Part shown: positions 42,977 to 52,105 of the stretch, in pieces
How positions within the stretch are numbered: the first letter of the stretch is position 1
How the letters are laid out: each line of letters opens with the position of its first letter
Origin: Alphaproteobacteria bacterium GWF2_58_20
Lineage (GTDB): Bacteria > Pseudomonadota > Alphaproteobacteria > UBA1247
Assembly: GCA_001768735.1 (NCBI GenBank)
Contig: MEMB01000002.1
Location: 213,573-277,572 of the forward strand
Direction: 5' to 3'
Length of the DNA: 64,000 nt
The notes under the pieces: model-generated
Told to the model about the DNA's origin: nothing
Databases searched by the model: none
The model's input: only the letters and a program-made list of their open reading frames with translations
Program-made: the position numbers and the translations under genes

Positions 42977-44458
42977 TTAGTCCAAGCGGGATTTTATGGC
43001 GTGGCAGAGGGTTTCCAGCACCTTGATGCGGGCATAGTGCTTGTCATTTGCTTCCACCATGGTCCACGGGGCATGGGAGGTGCTGGTGCGTTCCACCATA
43101 TCGCAGATGGCACCAGCGTAGGAATCCCATTTTTCACGGTTGCGCCAGTCCTCCGGGGTCAGCTTGAAGCGCTTGAAACCGGTTGCCTCACGTTCCTTGA
43201 ACCGTTCGAGTTGGGTTTGTTGGTCAATCTGGAGCCAGAACTTGACAAGGATGACGCCGCTGCGGGTTAATTCAGCCTCAAAATCATTGATTTCGCTGTA
43301 GGCACGCATCCAATCGCTCTCCCGGCAGAATCCTTCCACGCGTTCCACAAGGACGCGTCCATACCATGAGCGGTCAAAGATGGTGAACTTGCCATGGCGG
43401 GGGAGTTGGTGCCAGAAACGCCAAAGATAGGGTTGGGCCCGTTCTTCCTCCGATGGCGCGGAAATGGATATGACATGATAGCTCCGGGCATCAAGGGCCT
43501 GGGTGATGCGACGGATGGAGCCGCCTTTTCCGGCAGCATCCTGTCCTTCAAAGACAGCCACTACGGCATGTTTGGCAAAATCCGGATCTCGCGAGAGCAG
43601 GTTAAGCCGTCCCTGCCATTTTTCCAGATCTTCCCTGTATGTGTCCTGGGAAATGGATTTGGAAAGGTCCATGGCGCTGAGGACATTAATGTCCTGGTGG
43701 GGACGCGGGGTAAGGATGGCGGGCGCAGACGGGGCTGGGACAGGGGTCGCAAGGCGCGTCTTCAGCGCATCAAGAATGGTTTCGGCTATCGTGATGTCGC
43801 GGTAATGCTTGTCGGAGCCATCGACAATGATCCAGGGGGCATGGGCGGTGTTTGTCATGCCGATGGTGGTTTCGGCCACCGCCTTGATCTGGTCATAGGA
43901 TTTGTGGCGGTGCCAGTCGGTTTCGGTGACGCGCCAGGAGGTTTCCTTGTGTTTGGACAGTTTTTCAAAGCGGTGCTTCTGCTGCTTTTTGGATAAGTGG
44001 AGCCAGAACTTGAGTACCAGCGCCCCTTCATCGGCCAGCATCTTTTCAAAACGCAGGATGTCTTCCATTTCAGAGGCAAGGTCGGCATCGGAAGATTCGC
44101 CATGGATATATCGGAGGGCGGCGGGAGAATACCAGGAACCGATGAAGATGCCGACCCGGCCTTTTGGCGGCAGGGCTTTCCAGACACGCCACATGGCGGG
44201 GTGTTCGCGTTCTTCTTCTGTGGGGGCTTCTTCCATGGCGATGGTGCGCAGCAGGCGGGGATCCATCCATTCATTGAGGATGTTGACCGTGTCGCCCTTG
44301 CCTGCACCGTCCATGCCGGAAACCAGAATGATGACTGGAAAACCATGCTTTTCTGCAAGCTCGGACTGGGCATCCAGCAGGGCCTGGCGCAAGGCCGGAA
44401 GCCGGGCCTTGTAGTCCTCTTTGGAGATGTTGTGCCCAAGCTCTGCGTTTTCAAACAT
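42977..44458 (-). CDS. pap: Polyphosphate:AMP phosphotransferase (two-domain PPK2)
   Basis: The enzyme of 493 residues uses polyphosphate to turn AMP into ADP. It consists of two PPK2 domains. Each has a Walker A loop: GMDGAGKGD at 48-56, and EGQDAAGKGGSI in the second half. Both carry the lid and Walker B region (FIGSWYSPAALRYI and FDRSWYGRVLVERV). Tandem fusion is the class II PPK2 (PAP) form. AMP recycling from polyphosphate fits survival under energy stress and complements ppdK, which also makes AMP. It is divergent from the glycan operon. Confidence 0.93.
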   Translation of the reverse strand: MFENAELGHNISKEDYKARLPALRQALLDAQSELAEKHGFPVIILVSGMDGAGKGDTVNILNEWMDPRLLRTIAMEEAPTEEEREHPAMWRVWKALPPKGRVGIFIGSWYSPAALRYIHGESSDADLASEMEDILRFEKMLADEGALVLKFWLHLSKKQQKHRFEKLSKHKETSWRVTETDWHRHKSYDQIKAVAETTIGMTNTAHAPWIIVDGSDKHYRDITIAETILDALKTRLATPVPAPSAPAILTPRPHQDINVLSAMDLSKSISQDTYREDLEKWQGRLNLLSRDPDFAKHAVVAVFEGQDAAGKGGSIRRITQALDARSYHVISISAPSEEERAQPYLWRFWHQLPRHGKFTIFDRSWYGRVLVERVEGFCRESDWMRAYSEINDFEAELTRSGVILVKFWLQIDQQTQLERFKEREATGFKRFKLTPEDWRNREKWDSYAGAICDMVERTSTSHAPWTMVEANDKHYARIKVLETLCHAIKSRLD

Positions 44459-44551
44459 GTTTTTCTCCCAGAATCCGCTTGAAGGAAGGCGTGGTAACCG
44501 CTACCTACTATGCGTGAGGTCTTTCCGTTTGGCAATAAGGGGTATCCTGAA

Positions 44552-45532
44552 ATGGCCATCATTGTCACCGGCGCAGCCGGCTTTATCGGGTTTCATGTCT
44601 CGCAGGCCCTTCTGGCGCGGGGCGAACAGGTCATCGGTATCGACTGTGTGAATGATTATTATGATCCTTCCCTCAAGGAAGCGCGGCTGGCGCAATTGAT
44701 GGCCAATCCTTCCTTTGCTTTCCACCGGATTGACATTTCCGACAAGGACAGGATGTTTGCGTTGGCCGAAGGCCTTGGCGATGTGTCCGGGATCGTTCAC
44801 CTCGCGGCACAGGCCGGTGTGCGCTATTCGCTGGAAAATCCCTACACCTACATCACCTCCAATGTCATGGGGCATGTGGTGGTGCTGGAAATGGCACGCC
44901 TTCTGCGCGACAAGGGGCTGAAGCATGTGGTTTATGCCAGTTCGTCATCGGTTTATGGCGGCAATACCAAGCTGCCGTTTTCGGTGGAAGATGCGGTGGA
45001 AACCCCGGTTTCCCTTTATGCCGCCACCAAGCGCACGGATGAACTCATCAGCCACACCTATGCCCACCTTTATGGCCTGCCGCAGACGGGTCTGCGCTTT
45101 TTCACGGTTTACGGACCGTGGGGCCGGCCGGACATGGCCGCCTACCTGTTTGCCAATGCCATTGTGTCTGGCCGCAAGCTGCCGGTTTTCAACAATGGCA
45201 ACATGAAGCGTGATTTTACTTATGTGGATGATATCGTGGCGGGCATCCTGCTCGCGCTGGACAAGCCATCAGAGGAAAAGGTGCCGCACCGGGTCTTTAA
45301 TCTCGGTCAGGGCAATCCGGTCGATCTCATGGGATATATTTCCGCGATCGAGAAGGCACTTGGTCGCAAGGCCGAGCTTGAGATGAAGCCGATGCAGCCA
45401 GGCGACGTGCCAGCCACCTACGCCGATATCGAATTCAGCCGTGCGGTGCTGGGCTATGAGCCGAAAGTGCCGGTATCCGATGGGATTCCGCGCTTCATTG
45501 AATGGTACAAGGATTATTACAAGGTTTCCTGA
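44552..45532 (+). CDS. NAD-dependent epimerase, UDP-glucuronate 4-epimerase-like
   Basis: This extended short-chain dehydrogenase has 326 residues. It has the Rossmann motif VTGAAGFIGFHVSQALLARG, IDCVNDYYDPSLKEARL (typical of CapI/LpsL UDP-glucuronate 4-epimerases), the catalytic SLYAATK, and FFTVYGPWGRPDMA. It probably supplies UDP-galacturonate for surface polysaccharide. ATG 44552 gives the standard MAIIVTG start; an upstream ATG at 44510 adds an unlikely leader. The next gene starts five bases after its stop. Confidence 0.92.
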   Translation: MAIIVTGAAGFIGFHVSQALLARGEQVIGIDCVNDYYDPSLKEARLAQLMANPSFAFHRIDISDKDRMFALAEGLGDVSGIVHLAAQAGVRYSLENPYTYITSNVMGHVVVLEMARLLRDKGLKHVVYASSSSVYGGNTKLPFSVEDAVETPVSLYAATKRTDELISHTYAHLYGLPQTGLRFFTVYGPWGRPDMAAYLFANAIVSGRKLPVFNNGNMKRDFTYVDDIVAGILLALDKPSEEKVPHRVFNLGQGNPVDLMGYISAIEKALGRKAELEMKPMQPGDVPATYADIEFSRAVLGYEPKVPVSDGIPRFIEWYKDYYKVS

Positions 45533-45537
45533 AACAG

Positions 45538-46674
45538 ATGAAGCTCATCTATCTCGTTACCGAGGACTGGTATTTCCTTTCGCACCGCCTGCCCATGGCG
45601 AAGGCAGCGCAGGCGGCAGGATTTGACGTGTCTGTGGCCTGCCGCTGCACGGCGCAAGGCATGGACAGCATTCGGGGGGCAGGGTTCGGGGTGCATCCGC
45701 TGTCATGGCGACGAAGCGATACCACGGTCTTGGGAGCATTGCGGGCCATTGCGGATATCCGCAGGCTTTACCTGCGGGAAAAACCGGATGTGGTGCATCA
45801 TGTGGCCATGAAGCCGGTTGTCCTTGGCGGGATTGCGGCGCTTCTGGCAAGGGTTCCGGGGATTGTCAGTGCGATTGCGGGGATGGGACATCTTTTCATT
45901 TCCGGGAAGCTTTCGGTTCGCCTGATGCGCATTCCCGTGCGTTTGGCCATGCGGGCCATTTTTGCCCGTCGTGGCAGTTTGCTGGTTTTGCAGAATCCGG
46001 ATGACAGGTGGGCGCTGATCCGGGCAGGGATGGTTCCGGCACAAAAGGCCGTGGTTATTCGTGGTTCCGGCGTGGATACGGAACGTTTCCGGTCCCTTTC
46101 CGAGCCGGAAGGGCCAGTAACCATGGCTTATGTCGGGCGCATGCTTGGGGACAAGGGGGTGCGTACTCTGGTTGAAGCCCAGAAAAGGCTTTGGCAGGAT
46201 GGAATGCAGATCCGGCTTCTGCTTGCGGGCCCGGCAGATGTTGAAAATCCGACAGCTGTTCCTGCGGCAGAACTTGAGAGATGGAAGGCCTTGCCGGGCG
46301 TTTCCTGGCTGGGGCCGGTGTCCGATGTGCGCGAGGTTTGGAAACGCGCGCATGTCGCCGTGTTGATGTCGCTGCGTGAGGGGTTGCCAAAATGCCTCCT
46401 GGAGGCGGCGGCCTGTGGAAGGCCCATCATTGCGTCCGATGTTCCCGGGTGTCGCGAGATTGCGGTTGCGGGAGAAAATGCCCTGCTGGTTCCGGCTGGG
46501 GATGTTTCCCTGTTGGCGGACGCCATGACGCATCTGGCTGCAAATCCTGCCCTTCGGCAGCGGTTTGGAGAGGCTTCACGCAGACTTGCGGAAGGCGAGT
46601 TTTCGGAACAGAATGTCAAACGGAAAATTACCAGGGTTTATGAGGCTGTTATGAAGGAGCGCGTGGAAAGATGA
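45538..46674 (+). CDS. Glycosyltransferase, GT4 family
   Basis: The GT-B glycosyltransferase of 378 residues has an N-terminal acceptor domain (MKLIYLVTEDWYFLSHRLPM, KPDVVHHVAMKPVVLG) and a C-terminal nucleotide-sugar domain with VAYVGRM-like MAYVGRMLGDKGVRTLVEA, and the ExxxxxxE motif in SLREGLPKCLLEAAACGRP. The sugar cannot be named. It is in a chain of genes coupled by four-base overlaps and is likely to extend an undecaprenyl-linked glycan made by its neighbours. Confidence 0.9.
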   Translation: MKLIYLVTEDWYFLSHRLPMAKAAQAAGFDVSVACRCTAQGMDSIRGAGFGVHPLSWRRSDTTVLGALRAIADIRRLYLREKPDVVHHVAMKPVVLGGIAALLARVPGIVSAIAGMGHLFISGKLSVRLMRIPVRLAMRAIFARRGSLLVLQNPDDRWALIRAGMVPAQKAVVIRGSGVDTERFRSLSEPEGPVTMAYVGRMLGDKGVRTLVEAQKRLWQDGMQIRLLLAGPADVENPTAVPAAELERWKALPGVSWLGPVSDVREVWKRAHVAVLMSLREGLPKCLLEAAACGRPIIASDVPGCREIAVAGENALLVPAGDVSLLADAMTHLAANPALRQRFGEASRRLAEGEFSEQNVKRKITRVYEAVMKERVER

Positions 46675-47711
46675 TGACGGGATGGCTGCATCTTTTGGGG
46701 GTATTCGGATTGTCCTTTGCCCTGTCCTGTGGCTTGGGGCGCATGATTTTGCCGCTTTTGCGCAAATGGCATGTGATTGATCATCCGAACGCACGCAGCA
46801 GCCATGTGCTGCCCACGCCGCGCGGTGGGGGGCTTGCCATCACCAAAACCATGGTTCTTGGCGGTATCATGCTGCTGTTCATGTTTCATCTGGGCTGGAC
46901 GGCATGGCTTCCCATTGCGGGAAGTGTTGGGGTCGGGATTGTTTCATGGATGGATGACCGCAAGGGGCTGCCGGTGCGCGTGCGGCTTCTGGTGCAAATG
47001 GTTGCTGTGGTTCTGCCCCTCTGGTTCATGCCGCATGACCGCATGGTATTCGCAAACTTGCTGCCTCTGGTGCCTGACCGCATCCTTGCAGGACTTTGCT
47101 GGCTCTGGTTCATCAACCTGTTCAACTTCATGGATGGTATTGATGGCATTGCTGCGGGGGAGGGAACATTGGTTGCGCTGGGACTTGCCGTTGTCGGCAT
47201 TCTGTCGGGGGCAAGTGAACCTTTTGTTCTGGCTTCCTTGGTGGTTGCCGGTGCGGCGCTCGGTTTCCTGGTGTGGAACTGGCATCCGGCGAAAATGTTC
47301 ATGGGGGATGTGGGGAGCATTCCGCTGGGGTATATCCTTGGCTGGCTCCTGTTGGTGCTGGCCTCGCATGGCCAGCTGGCCTCGGCCATCATCCTGCCGC
47401 TTTACTTTGTGATGGATGCCAGTGTGACACTGATCCGGCGCGGGTTGAAGCGTGAGAAGATATGGCAGGCGCACCGCGAGCATTTCTATCAGAAAGCGGT
47501 GATTGGTGGCCGTAGCCATGCCTGGGTGTCTTCCCTTGTCATGTTCACAACCCTGGTCCTGATCGGGATTTCTGTCATGGCCATCTGGCTGGGGGGAATT
47601 GCCCTGCTGGTTGCCTTTGTGCCGGTTGTGGCGCTGATGTGGATTTTCTCCCATCCACGGCCCATGGCGCAAAAAGTTGCCAAATCGGAAAAAGCCGGGG
47701 ACAAGGCATGA
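46671..47711 (+). CDS. WecA-like polyprenyl-phosphate sugar-1-P transferase
   Basis: The integral membrane enzyme of 346 residues belongs to the MraY/WecA family and has about ten hydrophobic helices. Key sites: SHVLPTPRGGGLAI, the DD pair in WMDDRKGLPVRVR, FNFMDGIDGIAAGEGT, FMGDVGSIPLGY and HREHFYQKAV near the C-terminus. It should load the first sugar phosphate onto undecaprenyl phosphate. MraY itself is excluded by length and by the lack of mur genes around it. It overlaps both neighbours by four bases. Confidence 0.92.
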   Translation: MMTGWLHLLGVFGLSFALSCGLGRMILPLLRKWHVIDHPNARSSHVLPTPRGGGLAITKTMVLGGIMLLFMFHLGWTAWLPIAGSVGVGIVSWMDDRKGLPVRVRLLVQMVAVVLPLWFMPHDRMVFANLLPLVPDRILAGLCWLWFINLFNFMDGIDGIAAGEGTLVALGLAVVGILSGASEPFVLASLVVAGAALGFLVWNWHPAKMFMGDVGSIPLGYILGWLLLVLASHGQLASAIILPLYFVMDASVTLIRRGLKREKIWQAHREHFYQKAVIGGRSHAWVSSLVMFTTLVLIGISVMAIWLGGIALLVAFVPVVALMWIFSHPRPMAQKVAKSEKAGDKA

Positions 47712-48658
47712 AAACCATCCTTGTGACGGGCGGAACAGGGTTTGTTGGACGGACGCTCATTCCCTTGCTGGTTGCGCGGGGATATGCGGTTCGGCTGGCG
47801 GTCCGGCAGCCCTCAGAGGTTTTTCCTGATGCCGTGGTGGTGGGAGAGGTGAGCCCGGATACGGATTGGCGGGCAGCCCTTTCCGGTGTGGATGCAGTTA
47901 TCCACATGGCAGCCCGTGTCCATGTGATGACGGAAACCGAAACGGATCCCCTGTCCGCATTCCGGGAAGTCAACAGGGATGGTACGCTGGCGCTGGCGCG
48001 TGCGGCACGGGATGCCGGAATCTCCCGCCTTGTCTTCCTGAGTTCTGTCAAGGCGGCAGCGGAGCGGAGCGGGGATCTCCCTCTTGCCGAAGACATGCTG
48101 GCCCATCCTGAAACGCCTTATGGGCAATCCAAGCGCGAGGCTGAGGAAGGCCTTTTGTCCCTTTCGGGGATATCGTCCGTGATCCTGCGTCCGCCACTGG
48201 TTTATGGTCCCGGGGTCAAGGGAAATTTTCGCACCCTGATGCAAGTCATCCGGAAAGGGATTCCCCTGCCCTTGGGATCTGTGCATAACAGGCGCAGCCT
48301 TGTTTATGTCGGAAATCTGGCGGCGGCGGTTCTGGCGGCGGTGGAGCAGCCGGATATTCCTTCGGGGATTTACCATGTCTGTGATGGTTTAGCCCTGTCC
48401 ACGACGGAGCTTCTGGGGCGCGTGGCTGATGCCATGGGGTGCAAGGCCCGCATTTTCAGGTTTTCCCCTTGGCTTCTTGAGCAGGTGGCTCGCCTTGCAC
48501 GACGTCATGATTTGTGGGAGAAGGTTTGCGGAAACCTTGAGGTGGATGATACCCTCTTTCGTCAGCGGACAGGATGGAAACCTCCATTCTCCGTAGAGGA
48601 AGGGCTTGCCCTGACAACGGAATGGTTTGAAGCGTTTGCGGAAGGCAGGACGGAATGA
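47708..48658 (+). CDS. NAD-dependent sugar epimerase/dehydratase
   Basis: The short-chain dehydrogenase of 316 residues has ILVTGGTGFVGRTLIPLLVA, HMAARVHVMTE, LVFLSSVKAA, the catalytic Tyr-Lys pair in PYGQSKREAE and LRPPLVYGPGVKGNF. This resembles the WbpV/WbuV-like 4-epimerases that prepare UDP-sugars for the initiating WecA-type transferase, here encoded just before it. Exact substrate not determined. It overlaps the transferase and the ABC exporter by four bases each. Confidence 0.88.
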   Translation: MKTILVTGGTGFVGRTLIPLLVARGYAVRLAVRQPSEVFPDAVVVGEVSPDTDWRAALSGVDAVIHMAARVHVMTETETDPLSAFREVNRDGTLALARAARDAGISRLVFLSSVKAAAERSGDLPLAEDMLAHPETPYGQSKREAEEGLLSLSGISSVILRPPLVYGPGVKGNFRTLMQVIRKGIPLPLGSVHNRRSLVYVGNLAAAVLAAVEQPDIPSGIYHVCDGLALSTTELLGRVADAMGCKARIFRFSPWLLEQVARLARRHDLWEKVCGNLEVDDTLFRQRTGWKPPFSVEEGLALTTEWFEAFAEGRTE

Positions 48659-50433
48659 AAAAGGATAAAAAAGACAAGCCGGCAAACAGCCTGCAGCTTC
48701 TGCGCCGCATTCTTTCCCTTTATTTGCGGCCCTATCTTTCTGTTTTGGGCCTGGCCGCACTGTGCATGTTTGTTTCATCGGGCATGACCGGGGCGCTGGC
48801 TTACCTGATGAAGCCGATGATCGACAAATTGTTTGAAGCGCATGAACAGGCGGCGCTCATTCCCGTGTGCATTGCGGTCATGACGGTGTTTGTGCTGCGC
48901 GGCATTGCGAATTATGGCAACGAGGTTTCCACCAGTTATATTGGCCAGCGCATTGTGGCCGACATCCAGAGCCAGCTTTATGCGCACCTCCTGGGAGCGG
49001 ATCTTGCCTTTTTCCACAAAAACCCGCCTGGACAGCTGATGTCGCGCATGACATCGGATATCTCGGTCATGCGCTATACGGTGTCTGAGGCGCTGACGGG
49101 GATGGGGCGCAGTACGCTAACCCTGATCTTCCTTGTGTTTGTCATGTTCCGTCAGGACTGGCGGATGGCCATCGCCTCCTTTATCGTTTTCCCCCTGGCT
49201 TCGCTGCTGGTGGCCAATCTCGGGAAGCGCCTCAGGCGCAATTCGGCCAGCACCCAGGCGGAAATGGCGCATTTTTCATCTGTTCTGGCGGAAACGTTTC
49301 AAGGCATCCGGCATGTCAAGGCCTACGGCATGGAAGGGCATGAACAGGAGCGGACGGGCGGAATTATCGAAAACCTGTTTCGTCTTGCGCTGAAAAGTGT
49401 TCGCATTTCTTCCATCGCCATGCCCATTACCGAAACCCTTTCAGGAATCGCCATCGTTGTCGTCCTGCTTTACGGTGGCGGACGTGTGGTGCGGGGGGAA
49501 ACAACCACTGGCGCCCTGTTCTCCTTCATTACCGCGTTCCTCATGGCTTATGATCCCATGAAGCGCATGGCCAAGCTCAATGGTGTTGTGCAGATGGGGC
49601 TTGCCGCATCCGAACGGGTGATGGGGATTCTCGACATGCCGCCAGCCATTCTGGATAAGCTGGATGCTGTGCCAATTTTCGTGACACATCCCTGCATCCG
49701 GTTTGAGAATGTGAATTTCTGGTATGAAGATGGCACGCATGCGCTCAAGGATTTTTCGCTTGAGGTTCCCGAAGGGAAAACCGTGGCGCTGGTAGGAGCT
49801 TCCGGGTCTGGAAAATCAACCGTTTTGAACCTTATTCCCCGCTTTTATGATGTGCAGGAAGGGCGCGTGCTGATTGACAGCATGGATATTCGAAATGCCA
49901 CGATTGATAGCCTGCGTGGGAATCTTGCCTTTGTCAGTCAGGAAATTGCCATTTTTGATGATACGGTGAGGGCGAATATCGCCTATGGCCGGGCAGGAGC
50001 ATCGGAAGAAGAAATTATTGAGGCTGCAAAGGCGGCGGCGGCGCATGGTTTCATCATGGAGATGCAGAATGGCTATGACACCCAGGTGGGGGCGCAAGGT
50101 GTCAAGCTTTCGGGGGGGCAGCGGCAGCGCATAGCCATTGCGCGGGCCATGCTGCGCAATGCGCCGATCCTGCTCCTGGATGAGGCCACATCGGCGCTGG
50201 ATACGGAATCCGAGCGTTTGGTGCAGGCGGCGCTCCGTCGGTTGCGGGCGGGCCGAACCACACTGGTGGTGGCGCATCGGCTCTCCACCATCCGTGATGC
50301 CGACGTCATCTGCGCGCTGGATGAGGGGCGCCTTGTGGAAACAGGCAATCATGAGGCCCTTTTGCAAAAAGGTGGTGTTTACGCCCGGCTTTATGGATTG
50401 CAGCTTTCCCAACAGGAGACTGAAAAACCATGA
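48655..50433 (+). CDS. MsbA-type ABC exporter
   Basis: The half-transporter of 592 residues has six N-terminal membrane helices and a C-terminal ATPase. The nucleotide-binding domain shows Walker A VGASGSGKSTVLNLIPRF, the Q loop FVSQEIAIFDD, the signature KLSGGQRQRIAIARA and Walker B ILLLDEATSALD, then the His switch VVAHRLSTI. It is close to MsbA lipid A flippases, and given its place in a glycan operon it could move lipid A-core or a lipid-linked glycan. It overlaps its neighbours by four bases. Confidence 0.92.
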   Translation: MKKDKKDKPANSLQLLRRILSLYLRPYLSVLGLAALCMFVSSGMTGALAYLMKPMIDKLFEAHEQAALIPVCIAVMTVFVLRGIANYGNEVSTSYIGQRIVADIQSQLYAHLLGADLAFFHKNPPGQLMSRMTSDISVMRYTVSEALTGMGRSTLTLIFLVFVMFRQDWRMAIASFIVFPLASLLVANLGKRLRRNSASTQAEMAHFSSVLAETFQGIRHVKAYGMEGHEQERTGGIIENLFRLALKSVRISSIAMPITETLSGIAIVVVLLYGGGRVVRGETTTGALFSFITAFLMAYDPMKRMAKLNGVVQMGLAASERVMGILDMPPAILDKLDAVPIFVTHPCIRFENVNFWYEDGTHALKDFSLEVPEGKTVALVGASGSGKSTVLNLIPRFYDVQEGRVLIDSMDIRNATIDSLRGNLAFVSQEIAIFDDTVRANIAYGRAGASEEEIIEAAKAAAAHGFIMEMQNGYDTQVGAQGVKLSGGQRQRIAIARAMLRNAPILLLDEATSALDTESERLVQAALRRLRAGRTTLVVAHRLSTIRDADVICALDEGRLVETGNHEALLQKGGVYARLYGLQLSQQETEKP

Positions 50434-51296
50434 TCCAGATGGGGGCTGTTCTCAGTCGTGTCATGGCCGGGATTGTTCTCGGTTATGCAGTTGTTGTCGG
50501 GGTCCTGTTCCTTTTGCAGCGCAGGCTCATGTATTTTCCGGATGTCAGTAGTCCGGGGCCGGTTTCCCAAGCATTTCCTGGGGCTTCCGACCTGTTGTCC
50601 ACAACGCAGGATGGCCTGCCCCTGTTGCACTGGTATTACCCGCCCAAGGATGGGAACAAACCTGTTGTGGTGCTTTTCCATGGAAATGCAGGCAATCGGG
50701 CGGGACGGGTTTTCAAGGCGCAGGCGCTTGCAGCAGCTGGACTTGGGGTTCTTTTGGTTGAATACCGCGGTTATGGTGGAAATCCGGGCAAGCCATCTGA
50801 AGAAGGACTTTATGCGGATGGGCGTTCAGCGCTTCTGGCGCTGGCCAGTCGGGGGATTGGCCCTGAACGCATGGTTTTTTATGGGGAATCCATTGGTTCC
50901 GGTGTTGCGACACAGATGGCAGTGGAAGTGACGCCAGCGGCTCTTGTTCTTGAAGCGCCCCTGACTTCGTCTGCTGCGGTGGCCAGGGGGCAGTATCCTC
51001 TGGTTGGCACGCAATGGCTGCTGATGGACAAGTATGACAACCTTGCCAAAATGCCGTTTGTGGATGCGCCGGTGATGATTGTTCATGGCGAAGATGACCG
51101 CGTGATTCCCGTCCATCAGGGGAGGACGCTTCTTGGTGCTGCAAAGGGGGCGCGAAAAGGTCTTTTTGTTCCTGGGGCCGGCCACAACAACCTTTATGCG
51201 TTTGGTGTCGATCGTGCCGTTATCTCGTTCATTGCACTTAATATGGGGCTCCAGCATGGCCAGGAAGCCCTTTACCTGGAAGAGGAAGAACCCTGA
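50430..51296 (+). CDS. Membrane-anchored alpha/beta hydrolase
   Basis: The 288-residue product has one N-terminal membrane helix (VLSRVMAGIVLGYAVVVGVL) and an alpha/beta-hydrolase domain of the BEM46/YfhR type: VVLFHGNAGNRAGRV, VEYRGYGGNPGKPSEEGLY, the nucleophile Ser in YGESIGSGVA, the Asp in HGEDDRVIP and the His in GAGHNN. Substrate unknown. It is coupled by a four-base overlap to the MsbA-type gene and is two bases before the GDPD gene, so it belongs to the same operon. Confidence 0.88.
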   Translation: MIQMGAVLSRVMAGIVLGYAVVVGVLFLLQRRLMYFPDVSSPGPVSQAFPGASDLLSTTQDGLPLLHWYYPPKDGNKPVVVLFHGNAGNRAGRVFKAQALAAAGLGVLLVEYRGYGGNPGKPSEEGLYADGRSALLALASRGIGPERMVFYGESIGSGVATQMAVEVTPAALVLEAPLTSSAAVARGQYPLVGTQWLLMDKYDNLAKMPFVDAPVMIVHGEDDRVIPVHQGRTLLGAAKGARKGLFVPGAGHNNLYAFGVDRAVISFIALNMGLQHGQEALYLEEEEP

Positions 51297-51298
51297 AC

Positions 51299-52021
51299 AT
51301 GACGTGTCATCCCTTTCTTGAGCATGAAGGTCCCCTGGCGGTTGTTCATCGTGGCGGGCAGTCGGTTGAACGCGAAAATAGCATGGAAGCTTTCCAGGCA
51401 GCCCATGACATGGGGTTCCGCTGGTTTGAAACAGATGTGCGGGCGAGTGCGGATGGGCATCTTGTGCTTGCCCATGATGCCAGTCTTGGGCGGATCATTG
51501 GTGATACAAGACCGGTTGAGACGCTGGATTCTGTTGAATGTGCGCGGATCGGCCTTGTTCATCTACAAGAGCTTCTTGGGGCTTTTCCGGAAGCGCGTGT
51601 GAATATTGACCCCAAAACCGATGCGGCTGCAGGTTTGTTGGTGGGAGAGCTTGCGGGCAACCTGCACCGTGTGTGTGTTGGCTGTTTTTCGGATGCCCGC
51701 ATCCGCAGGCTTCGGAAGGCTGCCGGGCCTGCCCTTTGTACAGCGCTTGGACCACGGGAAGTTGTGGCACTGGGGCTTGGTATGCTGCACAAGACGGATG
51801 CCTGCTGTGCGCAGGTGCCCCTGCACTGGCTGGGCGTTCCCGTGCTTGAACCGCATTTTTTGCATGCGGCGCATGGTCTTGGGCTTGCGGTTCATGCCTG
51901 GACCATTGATGCGGCGGAGGAGATGGAACGTCTTCTGGATATGGGGGTGGATGGCCTCATGACGGATGCGCCGGAAACCCTGCGGGATGTATTCTTTGCC
52001 CGCCACCTGTCTCTTGCATAG
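51299..52021 (+). CDS. Glycerophosphodiester phosphodiesterase
   Basis: The TIM-barrel enzyme of 240 residues splits glycerophosphodiesters to glycerol-3-phosphate and an alcohol. Family sites: AVVHRGGQSVERENSMEAF, FETDVRASADGHLVLAHD, NIDPKT, and the late VHAWTID and GVDGLMTDAPE. No signal peptide is present, so it is cytoplasmic like UgpQ. It is the last gene of the run that starts at 44552. Confidence 0.92.
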   Translation: MTCHPFLEHEGPLAVVHRGGQSVERENSMEAFQAAHDMGFRWFETDVRASADGHLVLAHDASLGRIIGDTRPVETLDSVECARIGLVHLQELLGAFPEARVNIDPKTDAAAGLLVGELAGNLHRVCVGCFSDARIRRLRKAAGPALCTALGPREVVALGLGMLHKTDACCAQVPLHWLGVPVLEPHFLHAAHGLGLAVHAWTIDAAEEMERLLDMGVDGLMTDAPETLRDVFFARHLSLA

Positions 52022-52105
52022 GTTGTTTGCCTGATTGAATCAGGGGCAGGGACTATCTTTCCTTTATCAGGGGAATGCCATAAACTGCGCGCAGGAGGTG
52101 TCAAC